Notes under the pieces: model-generated | Database searches by the model: none | The model's input: the letters and a program-made list of their open reading frames with translations, nothing else | Told to the model about the DNA's origin: nothing | Shown: positions 42,251 through 50,391 of the stretch, one piece after another | How the letters are laid out: each line of letters begins with the position of its first letter | Position numbering within the stretch: the stretch's first letter is position 1 | Made by a program: the position numbers and the translations under genes | NCBI RefSeq assembly: GCF_000715505.1 | Contig: NZ_JHEH01000001.1 | Location: forward strand, 248,001-312,000 | DNA: 64,000 nt | Source: Thioclava dalianensis | GTDB taxonomy: Bacteria; Pseudomonadota; Alphaproteobacteria; Rhodobacterales; Rhodobacteraceae | Direction: 5' to 3'

Positions 42251-42330
42251 TTTATTAGACAATCACCGAATTTAGGGACCGGCATCTTTGGCGTGAGGGA
42301 CGTATCCGTTCCCCCGTACCCTCTTGATTT
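42251..42330 (+). pseudogene. Degenerate tRNA-Leu relic with 3' flank, in a 595-bp gene-free stretch
   Basis: The stretch 42007-42601 has no protein gene. Inside it, ATTAGAC-N3-CACCGAATTTAGG and GGCATCTTTGGCGTGAGGG align with the D-arm to variable arm of tRNA-Leu(TAG) at 31944. Exact shared words are TTTAGG, CTTTGGCGTG and CCCCCGTACC/ACCCGCACC-like ends, followed by TCTTGATTTC, identical to the ten bases after the intact tRNA. The stems no longer pair, so it is not a functional tRNA. It marks the right end of the 32-42 kb segment. Confidence 0.75.
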
Positions 42331-42601
42331 CACCACGCCTGTGCGGCGCCGCGATCGCAGGCGCGCCGTCATATTCGCGCGCATCGCGTCAAGATCGGTC
42401 AGCTACGTTGGAAAACCTGCCCATGCGGCTTGGCCTGTCGTGATCTTCGTTCCGAAGCTGTGCCTCACGAAAAAATAGGTTCCTGATTTAAACGCAATTT
42501 TGACCAGGCAATCGACATTTCGTCGCAAATCGCTAAATACAGGGCCAGTCGCGCCTTATCCCTTTGGATCGGCGCTTTCCCTCATCATAAAGGTCGCTCG
42601 G

Positions 42602-43372
42602 ATGAAACCTGTTCGCACGCTCATTGCCATCGCCACTCTCGCCGCATTCGGAGCCGGTGCCGCGCAGGCAGCAACTCTTGCTGAGATCCAGAAAGCTGGC
42701 GTGTTCCGCGTTGGCACCGAAGGCACCTACCCGCCCTTCACCTATCACGATGCCTCGGGCAATCTGACCGGCTTTGACGTCGATATCGCCCGCGCGATTG
42801 CTGCTAAGCTGGGCGTCAAGGTCGAGTTTCTGGAGGGCCGCTGGGACGGTCTGATCGCGGGCATCGATGCCGACCGCTATGACGCCGTGATCAACGAAGT
42901 GGGCATCACCGACGCACGCAAGAAGAAATATGACTTCTCCGAGCCCTATATCGCCTCGAAAGCCGCGCTGATCGTGCGCAGCGATGATGACACGATCAAG
43001 AGCTTTGCCGATCTCAAAGGCAAGACCGCCGCGCAATCGCTCTCGAGCAATTTCGGCCAGATCGCCAAGGATAACGGCGCCGATCTGATCGGCACGGACG
43101 GGTTTGCCCAGTCGATCGCGCTGGTGATCCAGCACCGCGCGGATGCGACGGTGAATGACAGCCTCTCCTATCTCGATTTCAAGAAGCACAAACCCAACGC
43201 CCCGGTGAAACTGGTCGCGACCCTGCCGAACGCGGATTATTCCGGCGTCATCATCGCCAAGAACCAGCCCAAACTGCTCGCCGCGATCAACACCGCGCTG
43301 GACGAGATGAAGGCGGATGGCACTTACCTGAAGATCTCGCAGAAATATTTCGGCGAAGACGTCTCCAAATAA
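42602..43372 (+). CDS. Cystine-type ABC transporter substrate-binding protein
   Basis: This 256-residue protein is a family 3 amino-acid binding protein. The signal peptide MKPVRTLIAIATLAAFGAGA is cleaved near AAQAATLAE. The mature part, with GTEGTYPPFTYHDASGNLTG, WDGLIAGIDADRYDAVINEV and DARKKKYDFSEPYI, closely parallels the cystine-binding TcyJ/FliY pattern, including a C-terminal FGEDVSK. The gene precedes matching permease and ATPase genes. Cystine or a related amino acid is the likely ligand. Confidence 0.88.
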   Translation: MKPVRTLIAIATLAAFGAGAAQAATLAEIQKAGVFRVGTEGTYPPFTYHDASGNLTGFDVDIARAIAAKLGVKVEFLEGRWDGLIAGIDADRYDAVINEVGITDARKKKYDFSEPYIASKAALIVRSDDDTIKSFADLKGKTAAQSLSSNFGQIAKDNGADLIGTDGFAQSIALVIQHRADATVNDSLSYLDFKKHKPNAPVKLVATLPNADYSGVIIAKNQPKLLAAINTALDEMKADGTYLKISQKYFGEDVSK

Positions 43373-43382
43373 CACATGCATC

Positions 43383-43400
43383 GGGGGGGCTTGGCCCCCC
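43383..43400 (+). repeat. GC hairpin between binding-protein and permease genes
   Basis: GGGGGGGCTTGGCCCCCC forms a strong stem directly after the binding-protein stop codon, without a clear T-run. It occupies the same place as the hairpin at 23245-23273 in the other ABC operon. It probably stabilises the binding-protein mRNA end or causes partial termination. Confidence 0.65.
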
Positions 43401-43421
43401 GGTTTGCAGAAAGGATCTCGC

Positions 43422-44102
43422 GTGTCCGACTGGCTGCCCTTGATGTGGAGTTCGCTTGCGCCGCTGTTGCATGCGACGGTGAGCTTCACGATCCCCCTTA
43501 CCCTTATCACCTTCACGCTGGGGCTCGCGCTCGGGCTGCTTTGCGCCATCATCCGACTGTTCGGGCCGCGCCCGCTGGCGTGGATCGTGCGCTTTTATGT
43601 CTGGGTGATCCGGGGCACACCGCTGCTGGTGCAGCTGTTTTTGATCTTCTACGGGCTGCCGAGCCTTGGAATCACCTTGGACGCGTTCGTGGCGGGGTTG
43701 ATCGGGTTCACGCTCAATGTCGGGGCCTATACTTCCGAGATCCTGCGCGCGGTGATCTCATCGGTGCCCAAGGGGCAATGGGAGGCCTCTTACTCGATCG
43801 GGATGAGCTGGCGTCAGGCGATGTGGCGCACCATCGTGCCGCAGGCCGCGCGGGTGGCCGTGCCGCCGCTCTCCAACAGCTTCATCTCGCTTGTCAAAGA
43901 CACATCGCTGGCCGCCGCGATCACCGTGCCGGAGCTGTTTCAGGCCGCGCAACGGATCGTGGCCACCACCTATGAACCGCTCGTTCTCTATGTCGAGGCG
44001 GCGTTGATCTACCTCGCGCTCTGCTCGGTCCTGACCGCGCTGCAGTCGCGTCTGGAAAAACGCCTCGGCCAATATGGCGGCTTTCTGGAGGACCGCTCAT
44101 GA
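43422..44102 (+). CDS. Cystine-type ABC transporter permease
   Basis: This protein of about 226 residues is a His/Glu/Gln/Arg/opine-type permease. The start is a GTG at 43422 with an AAGGATC ribosome site. Family segments are RFYVWVIRGTPLLVQLFLIF, YGLPSLGITLDAFVAGLIGF and the EAA loop GQWEASYSIGMSWRQAMWRT with IVPQAARVAVPPLSNSFISL. The sequence closely follows the TcyL/YecS pattern. It has about five membrane helices. Its stop overlaps the ATPase start (ATGA). Confidence 0.9.
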   Translation: MSDWLPLMWSSLAPLLHATVSFTIPLTLITFTLGLALGLLCAIIRLFGPRPLAWIVRFYVWVIRGTPLLVQLFLIFYGLPSLGITLDAFVAGLIGFTLNVGAYTSEILRAVISSVPKGQWEASYSIGMSWRQAMWRTIVPQAARVAVPPLSNSFISLVKDTSLAAAITVPELFQAAQRIVATTYEPLVLYVEAALIYLALCSVLTALQSRLEKRLGQYGGFLEDRS

Positions 44103-44866
44103 TTGCGCTTTCCAATATCACCAAGCGATTTGGCGACAACACAGTGCTCTCCGATGTGTCGCTGTCGATGCCGGAAGGCTCGGTCACTGCGCTGATCGGT
44201 CCGTCGGGCGGCGGCAAGAGCACGCTTTTGCGCTGCATCAACCTGCTTGAGACGCCCTCAGGCGGCACGCTGCGCATTGGCGAGGCGTCCGTGACCTTCT
44301 CCGAGCGCGGACGGCTGTCGCGCGCCGAGACGCAGATGATCCGCCAGCAAACCGGCATGGTATTCCAGAATTTCCAGCTTTTCCCGCATCGCACCGCGAT
44401 CGAGAATGTGATGGAGGGGCTGATCACCGTGCTGCGCTGGCCGCGAGAGAAAGCCCGCGCACGCGCCGTTGCTTTGCTCGAAAAGGTCGGCATGGCGCAT
44501 AAGGCCGATGCCTGGCCCGCGACGCTGTCGGGCGGGCAGCAGCAGCGCATCGCGATTGCGCGCGCGCTGGCGCCCTCGCCGCGCGTGCTGCTCTGCGACG
44601 AGCCGACCTCTGCGCTCGACCCGGAGCTCGCCGCCGAAGTCGTGGACGTGCTGGCCCAGCTGGCTCGCGAAGGCACAACGATGGTGATGGCCACGCATGA
44701 TCTGCGGCTCGCCTCGCAGATCGCGCAGACGGTGATTGTGCTCGATGGCGGTCAGGTGGTTGAGACCGGCCCCGCGCGGCAGGTGTTCGACGCGCCTGAG
44801 CGCGAGCGCACGGCACGCTTCATCGCCACGCTGAAATCCGCAGGCGAGACCGACCAGAGCGCCTGA
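44099..44866 (+). CDS. Cystine-type ABC transporter ATP-binding protein
   Basis: This 255-residue polar amino-acid importer ATPase shows Walker A GPSGGGKST, the Q-loop MVFQNFQLFPHRTAIENVME, the signature LSGGQQQR, Walker B VLLCDEPTSALDPEL and the H-loop THDLRLA. The sequence parallels TcyN/YecC. It is translationally coupled to the permease gene and ends the operon. An Lrp/AsnC regulator gene follows 113 bases downstream on the same strand. Confidence 0.92.
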   Translation: MIALSNITKRFGDNTVLSDVSLSMPEGSVTALIGPSGGGKSTLLRCINLLETPSGGTLRIGEASVTFSERGRLSRAETQMIRQQTGMVFQNFQLFPHRTAIENVMEGLITVLRWPREKARARAVALLEKVGMAHKADAWPATLSGGQQQRIAIARALAPSPRVLLCDEPTSALDPELAAEVVDVLAQLAREGTTMVMATHDLRLASQIAQTVIVLDGGQVVETGPARQVFDAPERERTARFIATLKSAGETDQSA

Positions 44867-44979
44867 ACGCTCGCGCCACGAGGCCGCGCCGCGCGCGTGG
44901 CCTCAAGCTTGCGCGGACGGACGAGATTACGGCTGCGCCATGCGTGGATCTTGCGCATATTGCCAAAACGGCGCAGTCT

Positions 44980-45441
44980 ATGCGCATGATCGATCAAACA
45001 GACAAACGCCTCCTTGCGGAGCTTCAAGCCAACGCCCAGCTCACCGCGCAGGAGCTGAGCGAGCGGTTGAACCTGTCGGCCAGTCAGATCGGGCGGCGAC
45101 GCCAGAGGCTGGAGGCCGAGGGGCTCATTCGCGGCTACGGGGCGAAGCTGGACCCGGCGCGGCTGGATCTCAACGTACAGGCTTTCGTGCAGGTGCAAAT
45201 GACCACCCATGGTGCGGAGTCCACGCGGCAGTTCTCCCGGCTGGTCTCGATGCAGCCCGAGATCGTCTCGGCATGGACCCTGACCGGCGAGGCCGATTAC
45301 CTGCTGCGAGTCTATTGCCCGGATCTGGCCGCGCTCAACCGGCTGATCCATCAGATCCTGCTGGCCCATCCGATCGTTGCGCGGGTGCAAAGCCAGATCG
45401 TGATGGATCAGTTCAAGCCTGACGCGCCGCTGCCGATCTGA
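44980..45441 (+). CDS. Lrp/AsnC-family transcriptional regulator
   Basis: This protein of about 153 residues has an N-terminal winged helix-turn-helix (IDQTDKRLLAELQANAQLTA, then ERLNLSASQIGRRRQRLEAE) and a C-terminal RAM effector domain (QAFVQVQMTTHGAESTRQFS, then VSAWTLTGEADYLLRVYCPD). Amino acids usually bind the RAM domain. ATG codons at 44980 and 44986 are both possible starts. It is convergent with hpaI. By position it may regulate the adjacent amino-acid ABC importer. Confidence 0.9.
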   Translation: MRMIDQTDKRLLAELQANAQLTAQELSERLNLSASQIGRRRQRLEAEGLIRGYGAKLDPARLDLNVQAFVQVQMTTHGAESTRQFSRLVSMQPEIVSAWTLTGEADYLLRVYCPDLAALNRLIHQILLAHPIVARVQSQIVMDQFKPDAPLPI

Positions 45442-45460
45442 GGCGCGGCGAACACCCCTG

Positions 45461-46222
45461 TCAGAAGGCCGCCCGCAAGGCGCGCAGCCCCGCCCCCAAC
45501 ACGCCCACATCCGAGCCCACGGCCAGAAACGCAACACCCAGATCGGCATAGCTTTGCGCCAGCGCCCGATCCGAGGTCAGAATACCCGCCGCCGTGCCGC
45601 AGGCTTGAATGCGCCGCAACGCATCGCGCACGGTTTCTTGCACAGGCTTAGCCTCTGGCTGGCCCAGATAGCCCAGATCAGCGGCAAGATCGGCAGGCCC
45701 GATAAAGACCCCATCCACCCCATCAAGCGCTGCGATTTCGTCAAGCGCCTCAAGCCCCGCCCGGCTTTCGACCTGCAACAAGAGGCAGGTCTGCGCATTC
45801 GCCGTTTCCAGATACTCCGGGCAGCTATTATAGGCCGAGGCGCGGGCCAGCGCCGCGCCTACGCCGCGCACGCCTTCGGGCGGATAGCGCATCGAGCGCA
45901 CCACCGCGCGCGCCTGCGCGGCGCTCTCGATCATCGGCACGAGGATCGTCTGCGCGCCGATATCGAGCATCTGCTTGATCTCGGCACGGTTGTCATCGCG
46001 CACCCGCACGACCGGATGGGTCTCGGTGCGCATGGCGCGCAGCTGCGCCAGAATATCGCGCAGACCGTTGGGCCCGTGCTCGCCGTCAATCACCAGCCAG
46101 TCAAAGCCGCAATGGCTCGCCAGTTCCGTCACCGACGGGTCGCCAAGGCCCAGCCAAAGGCCGATCTGGGTCTCGCCCCTGCGCAGTCGGGCTTTGAAAC
46201 GGTTTTCGGGGGCGGGCATCAT
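45461..46222 (-). CDS. hpaI: 4-hydroxy-2-oxoheptanedioate aldolase (HpaI family)
   Basis: This 253-residue class II aldolase of the HpcH/HpaI family would cleave 4-hydroxy-2-oxoheptane-1,7-dioate to pyruvate and succinic semialdehyde, the last step of homoprotocatechuate meta-cleavage. Typical segments are IGLWLGLGDPSVTELASHCG, FDWLVIDGEHGPNGLRDILA, MIESAAQARAVVRSMRYPPE and GVFIGPADLAADLG with metal and pyruvate ligands. It lies 6 bases after hpaH. The ATG at 46222 has a GAGGTGAC ribosome site. Confidence 0.93.
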   Translation of the reverse strand: MMPAPENRFKARLRRGETQIGLWLGLGDPSVTELASHCGFDWLVIDGEHGPNGLRDILAQLRAMRTETHPVVRVRDDNRAEIKQMLDIGAQTILVPMIESAAQARAVVRSMRYPPEGVRGVGAALARASAYNSCPEYLETANAQTCLLLQVESRAGLEALDEIAALDGVDGVFIGPADLAADLGYLGQPEAKPVQETVRDALRRIQACGTAAGILTSDRALAQSYADLGVAFLAVGSDVGVLGAGLRALRAAF

Positions 46223-46228
46223 GTCACC

Positions 46229-47029
46229 TCATGCAAAATCAATGGAAATCTGGCCGAACGGGCCGTAATCCGCCGCGATGGCCGTGCCCGGCGGGCATTC
46301 GATGGGCGCAATGAACGAGCCCGAGAGGATCACCTGCCCCGGCTCGATGCGCTGCGCATATTGACCCATCCGCCGAGCGAGCCAGACAAGGCCCGTCACC
46401 GGATCATCGAGCACCGCAGCCCCAAGCCCTGTCGCCTCGACCGCGCCATCCTTGCGGAGGATCGCCCCGGTCCAGCGCAGATCGACCGCATCGGGCGCGT
46501 GGCGGGTCTCTCCCAGCACGATCCCCGCATTGGCGGCATTGTCGGCCACGGTGTCAAAGATCTTGCGCGCGGTCCCGGTGGCCGGGTCGTGGCGCAAGAT
46601 CCGCGTGTCGAGGATCTCAAGCGCGGGCGTGACATAATCGGTCGCCGCCAGCACTGCCTCGCGGGTCACTGAGCCGCTGAGCGGGCCCTTCATCACAAAG
46701 GCAATCTCGGCCTCGATGCGCGGCTGGATGAAACGGCCCGCAGGCACGGTCGCGCCACTTTGAAACAGCATATCGTTATAGAGCACGCCGGAATCCGGTG
46801 TGTCGATCCCAAGCGCTGCCTGCATCACCTTTGAGGTCAGCCCGATCTTCCAGCCCAGAATGCGCCGCCCCTGCGCAAGCTTGCGCGCCATCTGCGCGCT
46901 CTGGATCGCATAGGCATCCTCAAGCGTGATCTGCGGATGGCGCAGGCTCAAAAGGCCGATCTGGTGACGCCCGCGCTCGGCGTCGAGCAGATCATCGGCG
47001 GCGGCGGTGATTTCGGCGGCGCTCAGCAT
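46229..47029 (-). CDS. hpaH: 2-oxo-hept-4-ene-1,7-dioate hydratase
   Basis: This 266-residue protein is of the 2-oxopent-4-enoate/2-oxohept-4-ene-dioate hydratase family. Conserved parts are DAYAIQSAQMARKLAQGRRI, GWKIGLTSKVMQAALGI, RIEAEIAFVMKGPLSG with acidic metal ligands, and the LGAAVLDDPVTGLVWLARRM segment. It hydrates the dienoate to 4-hydroxy-2-oxoheptanedioate, the substrate of the neighbouring aldolase. It overlaps hpaG by 7 bases. Confidence 0.93.
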   Translation of the reverse strand: MLSAAEITAAADDLLDAERGRHQIGLLSLRHPQITLEDAYAIQSAQMARKLAQGRRILGWKIGLTSKVMQAALGIDTPDSGVLYNDMLFQSGATVPAGRFIQPRIEAEIAFVMKGPLSGSVTREAVLAATDYVTPALEILDTRILRHDPATGTARKIFDTVADNAANAGIVLGETRHAPDAVDLRWTGAILRKDGAVEATGLGAAVLDDPVTGLVWLARRMGQYAQRIEPGQVILSGSFIAPIECPPGTAIAADYGPFGQISIDFA

Positions 47030-47901
47030 GGCTCATCCGCAACGGTGTTGCGCAAACAGCCGATGCCCTCGGCCTCGACCTCGATCACATCGCCCGGGCG
47101 CAACCAGATCGGCGGATCGAACCGCGCGCCCGCGCCGGTCGGCGTGCCGCACACGATCACATCGCCCGGCACCAGCGTCGTGAAGGTCGATACGTAATTC
47201 ACGATATAGCGGAAATCGAAGATCATTCGCCCCGTGCGGTCGTGCTGACGCAGCTCTCCGTTCACCCGCGTGCTCAGCTCGATATCATCGAGCTGCGCGG
47301 CCTCGCGAAACGGCACGAGCCACGGCCCCATCGCGCCCGAGCAGTCCCAGTTCTTGCCCTGCGTGACGTTGAACTTGGCGTGGCGCACCCAGTCGCGGAT
47401 CGTGCCTTCATTGCACAGGCTCAGCGCCGCGATGTGGTCATAGGCATCGGCCTGCGCGATCCGCCGCCCGCCTTTGCCGATCACGATCACCACCTCGCCC
47501 TCATAATCAAGCTGCGGGCTTTCGGGCGGACGGATCAGCGGTTGATCATGTCCGGTGAAGCTGCGCGCAAAACGGATGAACATCGACGGATAGGGCGGGG
47601 CAGCCTGCCCGTCCTTGTATTCCGCGTTTCGGTCGGGAAAATTCACGCCGATGCAGATCAGCTTTTCCGGCGCGGCGATCGGGATCAGGAAGTCGACCTC
47701 ATCGCTCCGCCAATCGGGCGCGCGGCCTTCTGCCGCCGCGATCACCTCTTCCAGAGCGCCCGCCTCCACGACCTGCTGAAGCGTCGCAAACCGCGCGCCG
47801 AACTCTGCGCTCAGATCGACGATGCCGCCCTCCAGCACGACGCCGTAGCGATCCGTACCACTTTTGCGAAACGCCGCGATGCGCGGCAGTGTCGGGCTCA
47901 T
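47023..47901 (-). CDS. hpaG: Fumarylacetoacetate hydrolase-family protein, HpaG-type isomerase/decarboxylase
   Basis: This 292-residue protein is of the FAH family, with a C-terminal catalytic domain: ICIGVNFPDRNAEYKDGQAA, DYEGEVVIVIGKGGRRI with the metal-binding Glu/Asp, and GDVIVCGTPTGAGARFDPPI. In this operon it is expected to decarboxylate 5-oxopent-3-ene-1,2,5-tricarboxylate and isomerise the product. The enteric HpaG is a tandem double-domain protein of about 430 residues; here there is a single copy of the domain. Its ATG overlaps the upstream decarboxylase stop. Confidence 0.85.
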   Translation of the reverse strand: MSPTLPRIAAFRKSGTDRYGVVLEGGIVDLSAEFGARFATLQQVVEAGALEEVIAAAEGRAPDWRSDEVDFLIPIAAPEKLICIGVNFPDRNAEYKDGQAAPPYPSMFIRFARSFTGHDQPLIRPPESPQLDYEGEVVIVIGKGGRRIAQADAYDHIAALSLCNEGTIRDWVRHAKFNVTQGKNWDCSGAMGPWLVPFREAAQLDDIELSTRVNGELRQHDRTGRMIFDFRYIVNYVSTFTTLVPGDVIVCGTPTGAGARFDPPIWLRPGDVIEVEAEGIGCLRNTVADEPC

Positions 47902-49310
47902 GATGCCCCCTCCTGTCCAAGACCCAGACCATCGAGAATGGCACTATAGGCGATGTCGATGTCGGACGCGCTCATCGCAAAAGACCCAGCCTGAAAGCGG
48001 ATCGCAAGCCCGGAGCCCACCCGCGTCTGCGTGAGATAGATCCGCCCATCCTCATTGATGGCGCTCAGATGCGCGATGGTGTCTTCCTCCGAGGCCCCCG
48101 CGCGGCGAAACGAGAACAGCGAGAGCACCGGCGCGGTCACGATCTCCACCCCCGGGGTTGCGGCCAGCCGGTCATGCAAAACTCCCGCCCAACGGACGTG
48201 ATCGCGGATCATCGCGCGCAGCCCTTCAAGCCCGTGAAAGCGCAGCAAGAACCACAGTTTGAGCGCCCGGAAGCGGCGGCCCAGCGGGATCGACCATTCG
48301 GAATAATTGACAATCCCGTCCTGCCCATGGGTCTTGAGATATTCGGGCTGGATCGCCAGCGTGCGCACAAGCATCTCGGGGTCGCGAATGAAATGGGCCG
48401 AGCAATCAAAAGACGCGCCCAGCCATTTATGCGGATTGAAGACGACGGAATCCGCGCCTTCAACCCCGTCCCAAAGCGCGCGGAACTCAGGACAGATCAT
48501 CGCCGAACCCGCCCAAGCCGCATCGACATGCACCAGAAGATCATGGGCATGTGCGACCGCAACCAGCGATCCGATATCGTCGCAGGCCCCGGTGCTGGTC
48601 GCGCCGACGCAGCCGATCACCCCGGCGGGCTGATATCCGGCTGCCAGATCGGCGCGGATCGCGGCCTCCAGCGCCTCGGGCGGCAGCGCGCCGCTCTTCG
48701 GGTCAGCGGCCAGTTTCACTAGGTTCTCCTGCCCGATCCCCGCAATCCAGATCGCGCGGTCAATCGAGGAATGCACCTGATCGGAGCAATAGATCCGCAG
48801 GCGCGGCGCATGGCTGAGCCCTGCGCGATTGCCCTGCCAATTGAGCGCGCGCTCACGCATCATCAAGACTGCCGCCAGCGTCGCCGAGGAGGCGCTGTCC
48901 TGAATGACCCCCGAGAATGTCTCGGGCAGCCCCAGCGCATCGCGCAGCCATTCCATCATCCGGGTTTCCAGCTCGGTTGCTGCCGGAGAGGTCTGCCAGA
49001 GCATGCATTGCGCGGCCATTGCGGTGACCAGATATTCCGCCACCACAGAGACCGGGGCTGCATTGCTCGGAAAATACGCAAAGAAGCGCGGGTGCTGCCA
49101 ATGCGTCATGCCCGGCTCGATCAGAGCCTCGAACTCGTCGAAGATCTGCGCCATCTCGCAGCCGGTCTCGGGCGGATTGGGCGGGATCGCGCGGTAGATC
49201 TCACCCGGTTTGGTGCGCGCACGCACCGGGCGAGCCTCAAGCGTTTCGCGATATGTCACGCCCCATGACGCGGCGCGCTGCGACCATGTTTCAAAATCCT
49301 GAGCGTCCAT
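47898..49310 (-). CDS. Aromatic-L-amino-acid decarboxylase family protein (PLP group II)
   Basis: This 470-residue PLP enzyme has the cofactor lysine in VFNPHKWLGASFDCSAHFI, the stacking His region HAHDLLVHVDAAWAGSAMI and the N-terminal aromatic decarboxylase signature MTHWQHPRFFAYFPSNAAPV. It belongs to the DOPA/tryptophan/tyrosine decarboxylase group. It is fused into the hpa operon with a 4-base overlap to hpaG. That implies DOPA or tyrosine is decarboxylated to an amine whose oxidation would give dihydroxyphenylacetate. An aldehyde-synthase activity, known in some relatives, is also possible. Confidence 0.87.
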   Translation of the reverse strand: MDAQDFETWSQRAASWGVTYRETLEARPVRARTKPGEIYRAIPPNPPETGCEMAQIFDEFEALIEPGMTHWQHPRFFAYFPSNAAPVSVVAEYLVTAMAAQCMLWQTSPAATELETRMMEWLRDALGLPETFSGVIQDSASSATLAAVLMMRERALNWQGNRAGLSHAPRLRIYCSDQVHSSIDRAIWIAGIGQENLVKLAADPKSGALPPEALEAAIRADLAAGYQPAGVIGCVGATSTGACDDIGSLVAVAHAHDLLVHVDAAWAGSAMICPEFRALWDGVEGADSVVFNPHKWLGASFDCSAHFIRDPEMLVRTLAIQPEYLKTHGQDGIVNYSEWSIPLGRRFRALKLWFLLRFHGLEGLRAMIRDHVRWAGVLHDRLAATPGVEIVTAPVLSLFSFRRAGASEEDTIAHLSAINEDGRIYLTQTRVGSGLAIRFQAGSFAMSASDIDIAYSAILDGLGLGQEGAS

Positions 49311-49350
49311 CCTGTCTCTCCTGCAAGGGTCTTGCGTGCCGGGGCCGCGC

Positions 49351-50331
49351 TCAGGGCGCGATGATCGGCGTGGCCTTCATGTCGCTTTGCACCGGGGTTA
49401 CGCCCGCAAAGCACGCGCCGTTCTCGAACCAGCTGCGCGGCGCAGGCGCCCCCCACAGCGTCTGGCGCTGCGGATCCTTGAGATCCCATTTGATCGGCTC
49501 CAGATCGGGATCGACCGTCTGGTAATCCGAGCAGTAAATCTCGATACGGTGGCCGTCCGGGTCGAGAATATAGAGGAAGAATGCATTCGAGATCCCGTGC
49601 CGGCCCGGCCCGCGCTCGATATTGGCGACATAGCCGGTCGTGGCCATCAAATCGCACAGATCGATGATGTTGAGCGGCGTGGGCACCCAAAAGGCCGTGT
49701 GATGCAGCCGTGGCCCGGTCCCGGAGGTGAAAGCAATGTCATGCACGCCGCCCTTGCGATGGGTCCATGCCGCCCAAAGACGCCCGGTGTCCTCATCTTC
49801 GGTATATTCGGTGACGCGAAAGCCGATCTGGTTGTAGAAGTCCACCGCGCGGTCCACGTCGCTCGCAAAACAGTTGAAATGGTCGATCCGCAGCGGCTTG
49901 ACGCCCTTGTAGAGCGCATATTTCTGGTGGATCGGGGGCAGACGGTCCATCTGGAAATAGAACTCGATGGGCATGCCGAAACAGTCCTGCGTGCGCAGCG
50001 TCCGGCCCTGATAGGCGCGCTCGACCCATGCGACGGGCAGACCTTGGGCTGCGAACCAGTCATGCGCCTTGTCGAGCTCGGCCTCGTCAAAAACCTTGAA
50101 GGCCAGCGCGCGCACATCCGGGTCTTCGGATTTCACCAACACCATGCAGTGATGGCCACGCTCCTCCATCGCGCGCAGAAAGATATGCCCGGCATCCTCA
50201 TCCGTGACCTGAAGCCCCAGCGTATCGACATAAAACGCACGGCTCGCGGCCAGATCCCGCACACCAAGGATGACATGGCTCAGGCGCAGGATGTTGAAGG
50301 GCGGGTACAGGTTCGGGGCCGGAATGGGCAT
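49351..50331 (-). CDS. hpaD: 3,4-dihydroxyphenylacetate (homoprotocatechuate) 2,3-dioxygenase
   Basis: This 326-residue type I (VOC) extradiol dioxygenase would ring-open homoprotocatechuate to 5-carboxymethyl-2-hydroxymuconic semialdehyde. Ligand motifs are IDHFNCFASDVDRAVDFYNQ (His), RLHHTAFWVPTPLNIIDLCD (His) and LDPDGHRIEIYCSDY (Glu). The N-terminal domain opens NILRLSHVILGVRDLAASRA. Sequence and length match the Fe/Mn homoprotocatechuate dioxygenases of Arthrobacter/Brevibacterium type rather than the shorter enteric type III enzyme. Confidence 0.92.
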   Translation of the reverse strand: MPIPAPNLYPPFNILRLSHVILGVRDLAASRAFYVDTLGLQVTDEDAGHIFLRAMEERGHHCMVLVKSEDPDVRALAFKVFDEAELDKAHDWFAAQGLPVAWVERAYQGRTLRTQDCFGMPIEFYFQMDRLPPIHQKYALYKGVKPLRIDHFNCFASDVDRAVDFYNQIGFRVTEYTEDEDTGRLWAAWTHRKGGVHDIAFTSGTGPRLHHTAFWVPTPLNIIDLCDLMATTGYVANIERGPGRHGISNAFFLYILDPDGHRIEIYCSDYQTVDPDLEPIKWDLKDPQRQTLWGAPAPRSWFENGACFAGVTPVQSDMKATPIIAP

Positions 50332-50391
50332 GTCTCTCTCCCAGAGATTGGATCGGACCGGGCGCCCCTCCTCGGCCGCCCGGAAAATGTC

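Noticed and set aside
43383-43400. Calling the hairpin after the cystine-binding-protein gene a full terminator
   Set aside because: No run of T residues follows, and the downstream permease gene has no separate promoter evident.
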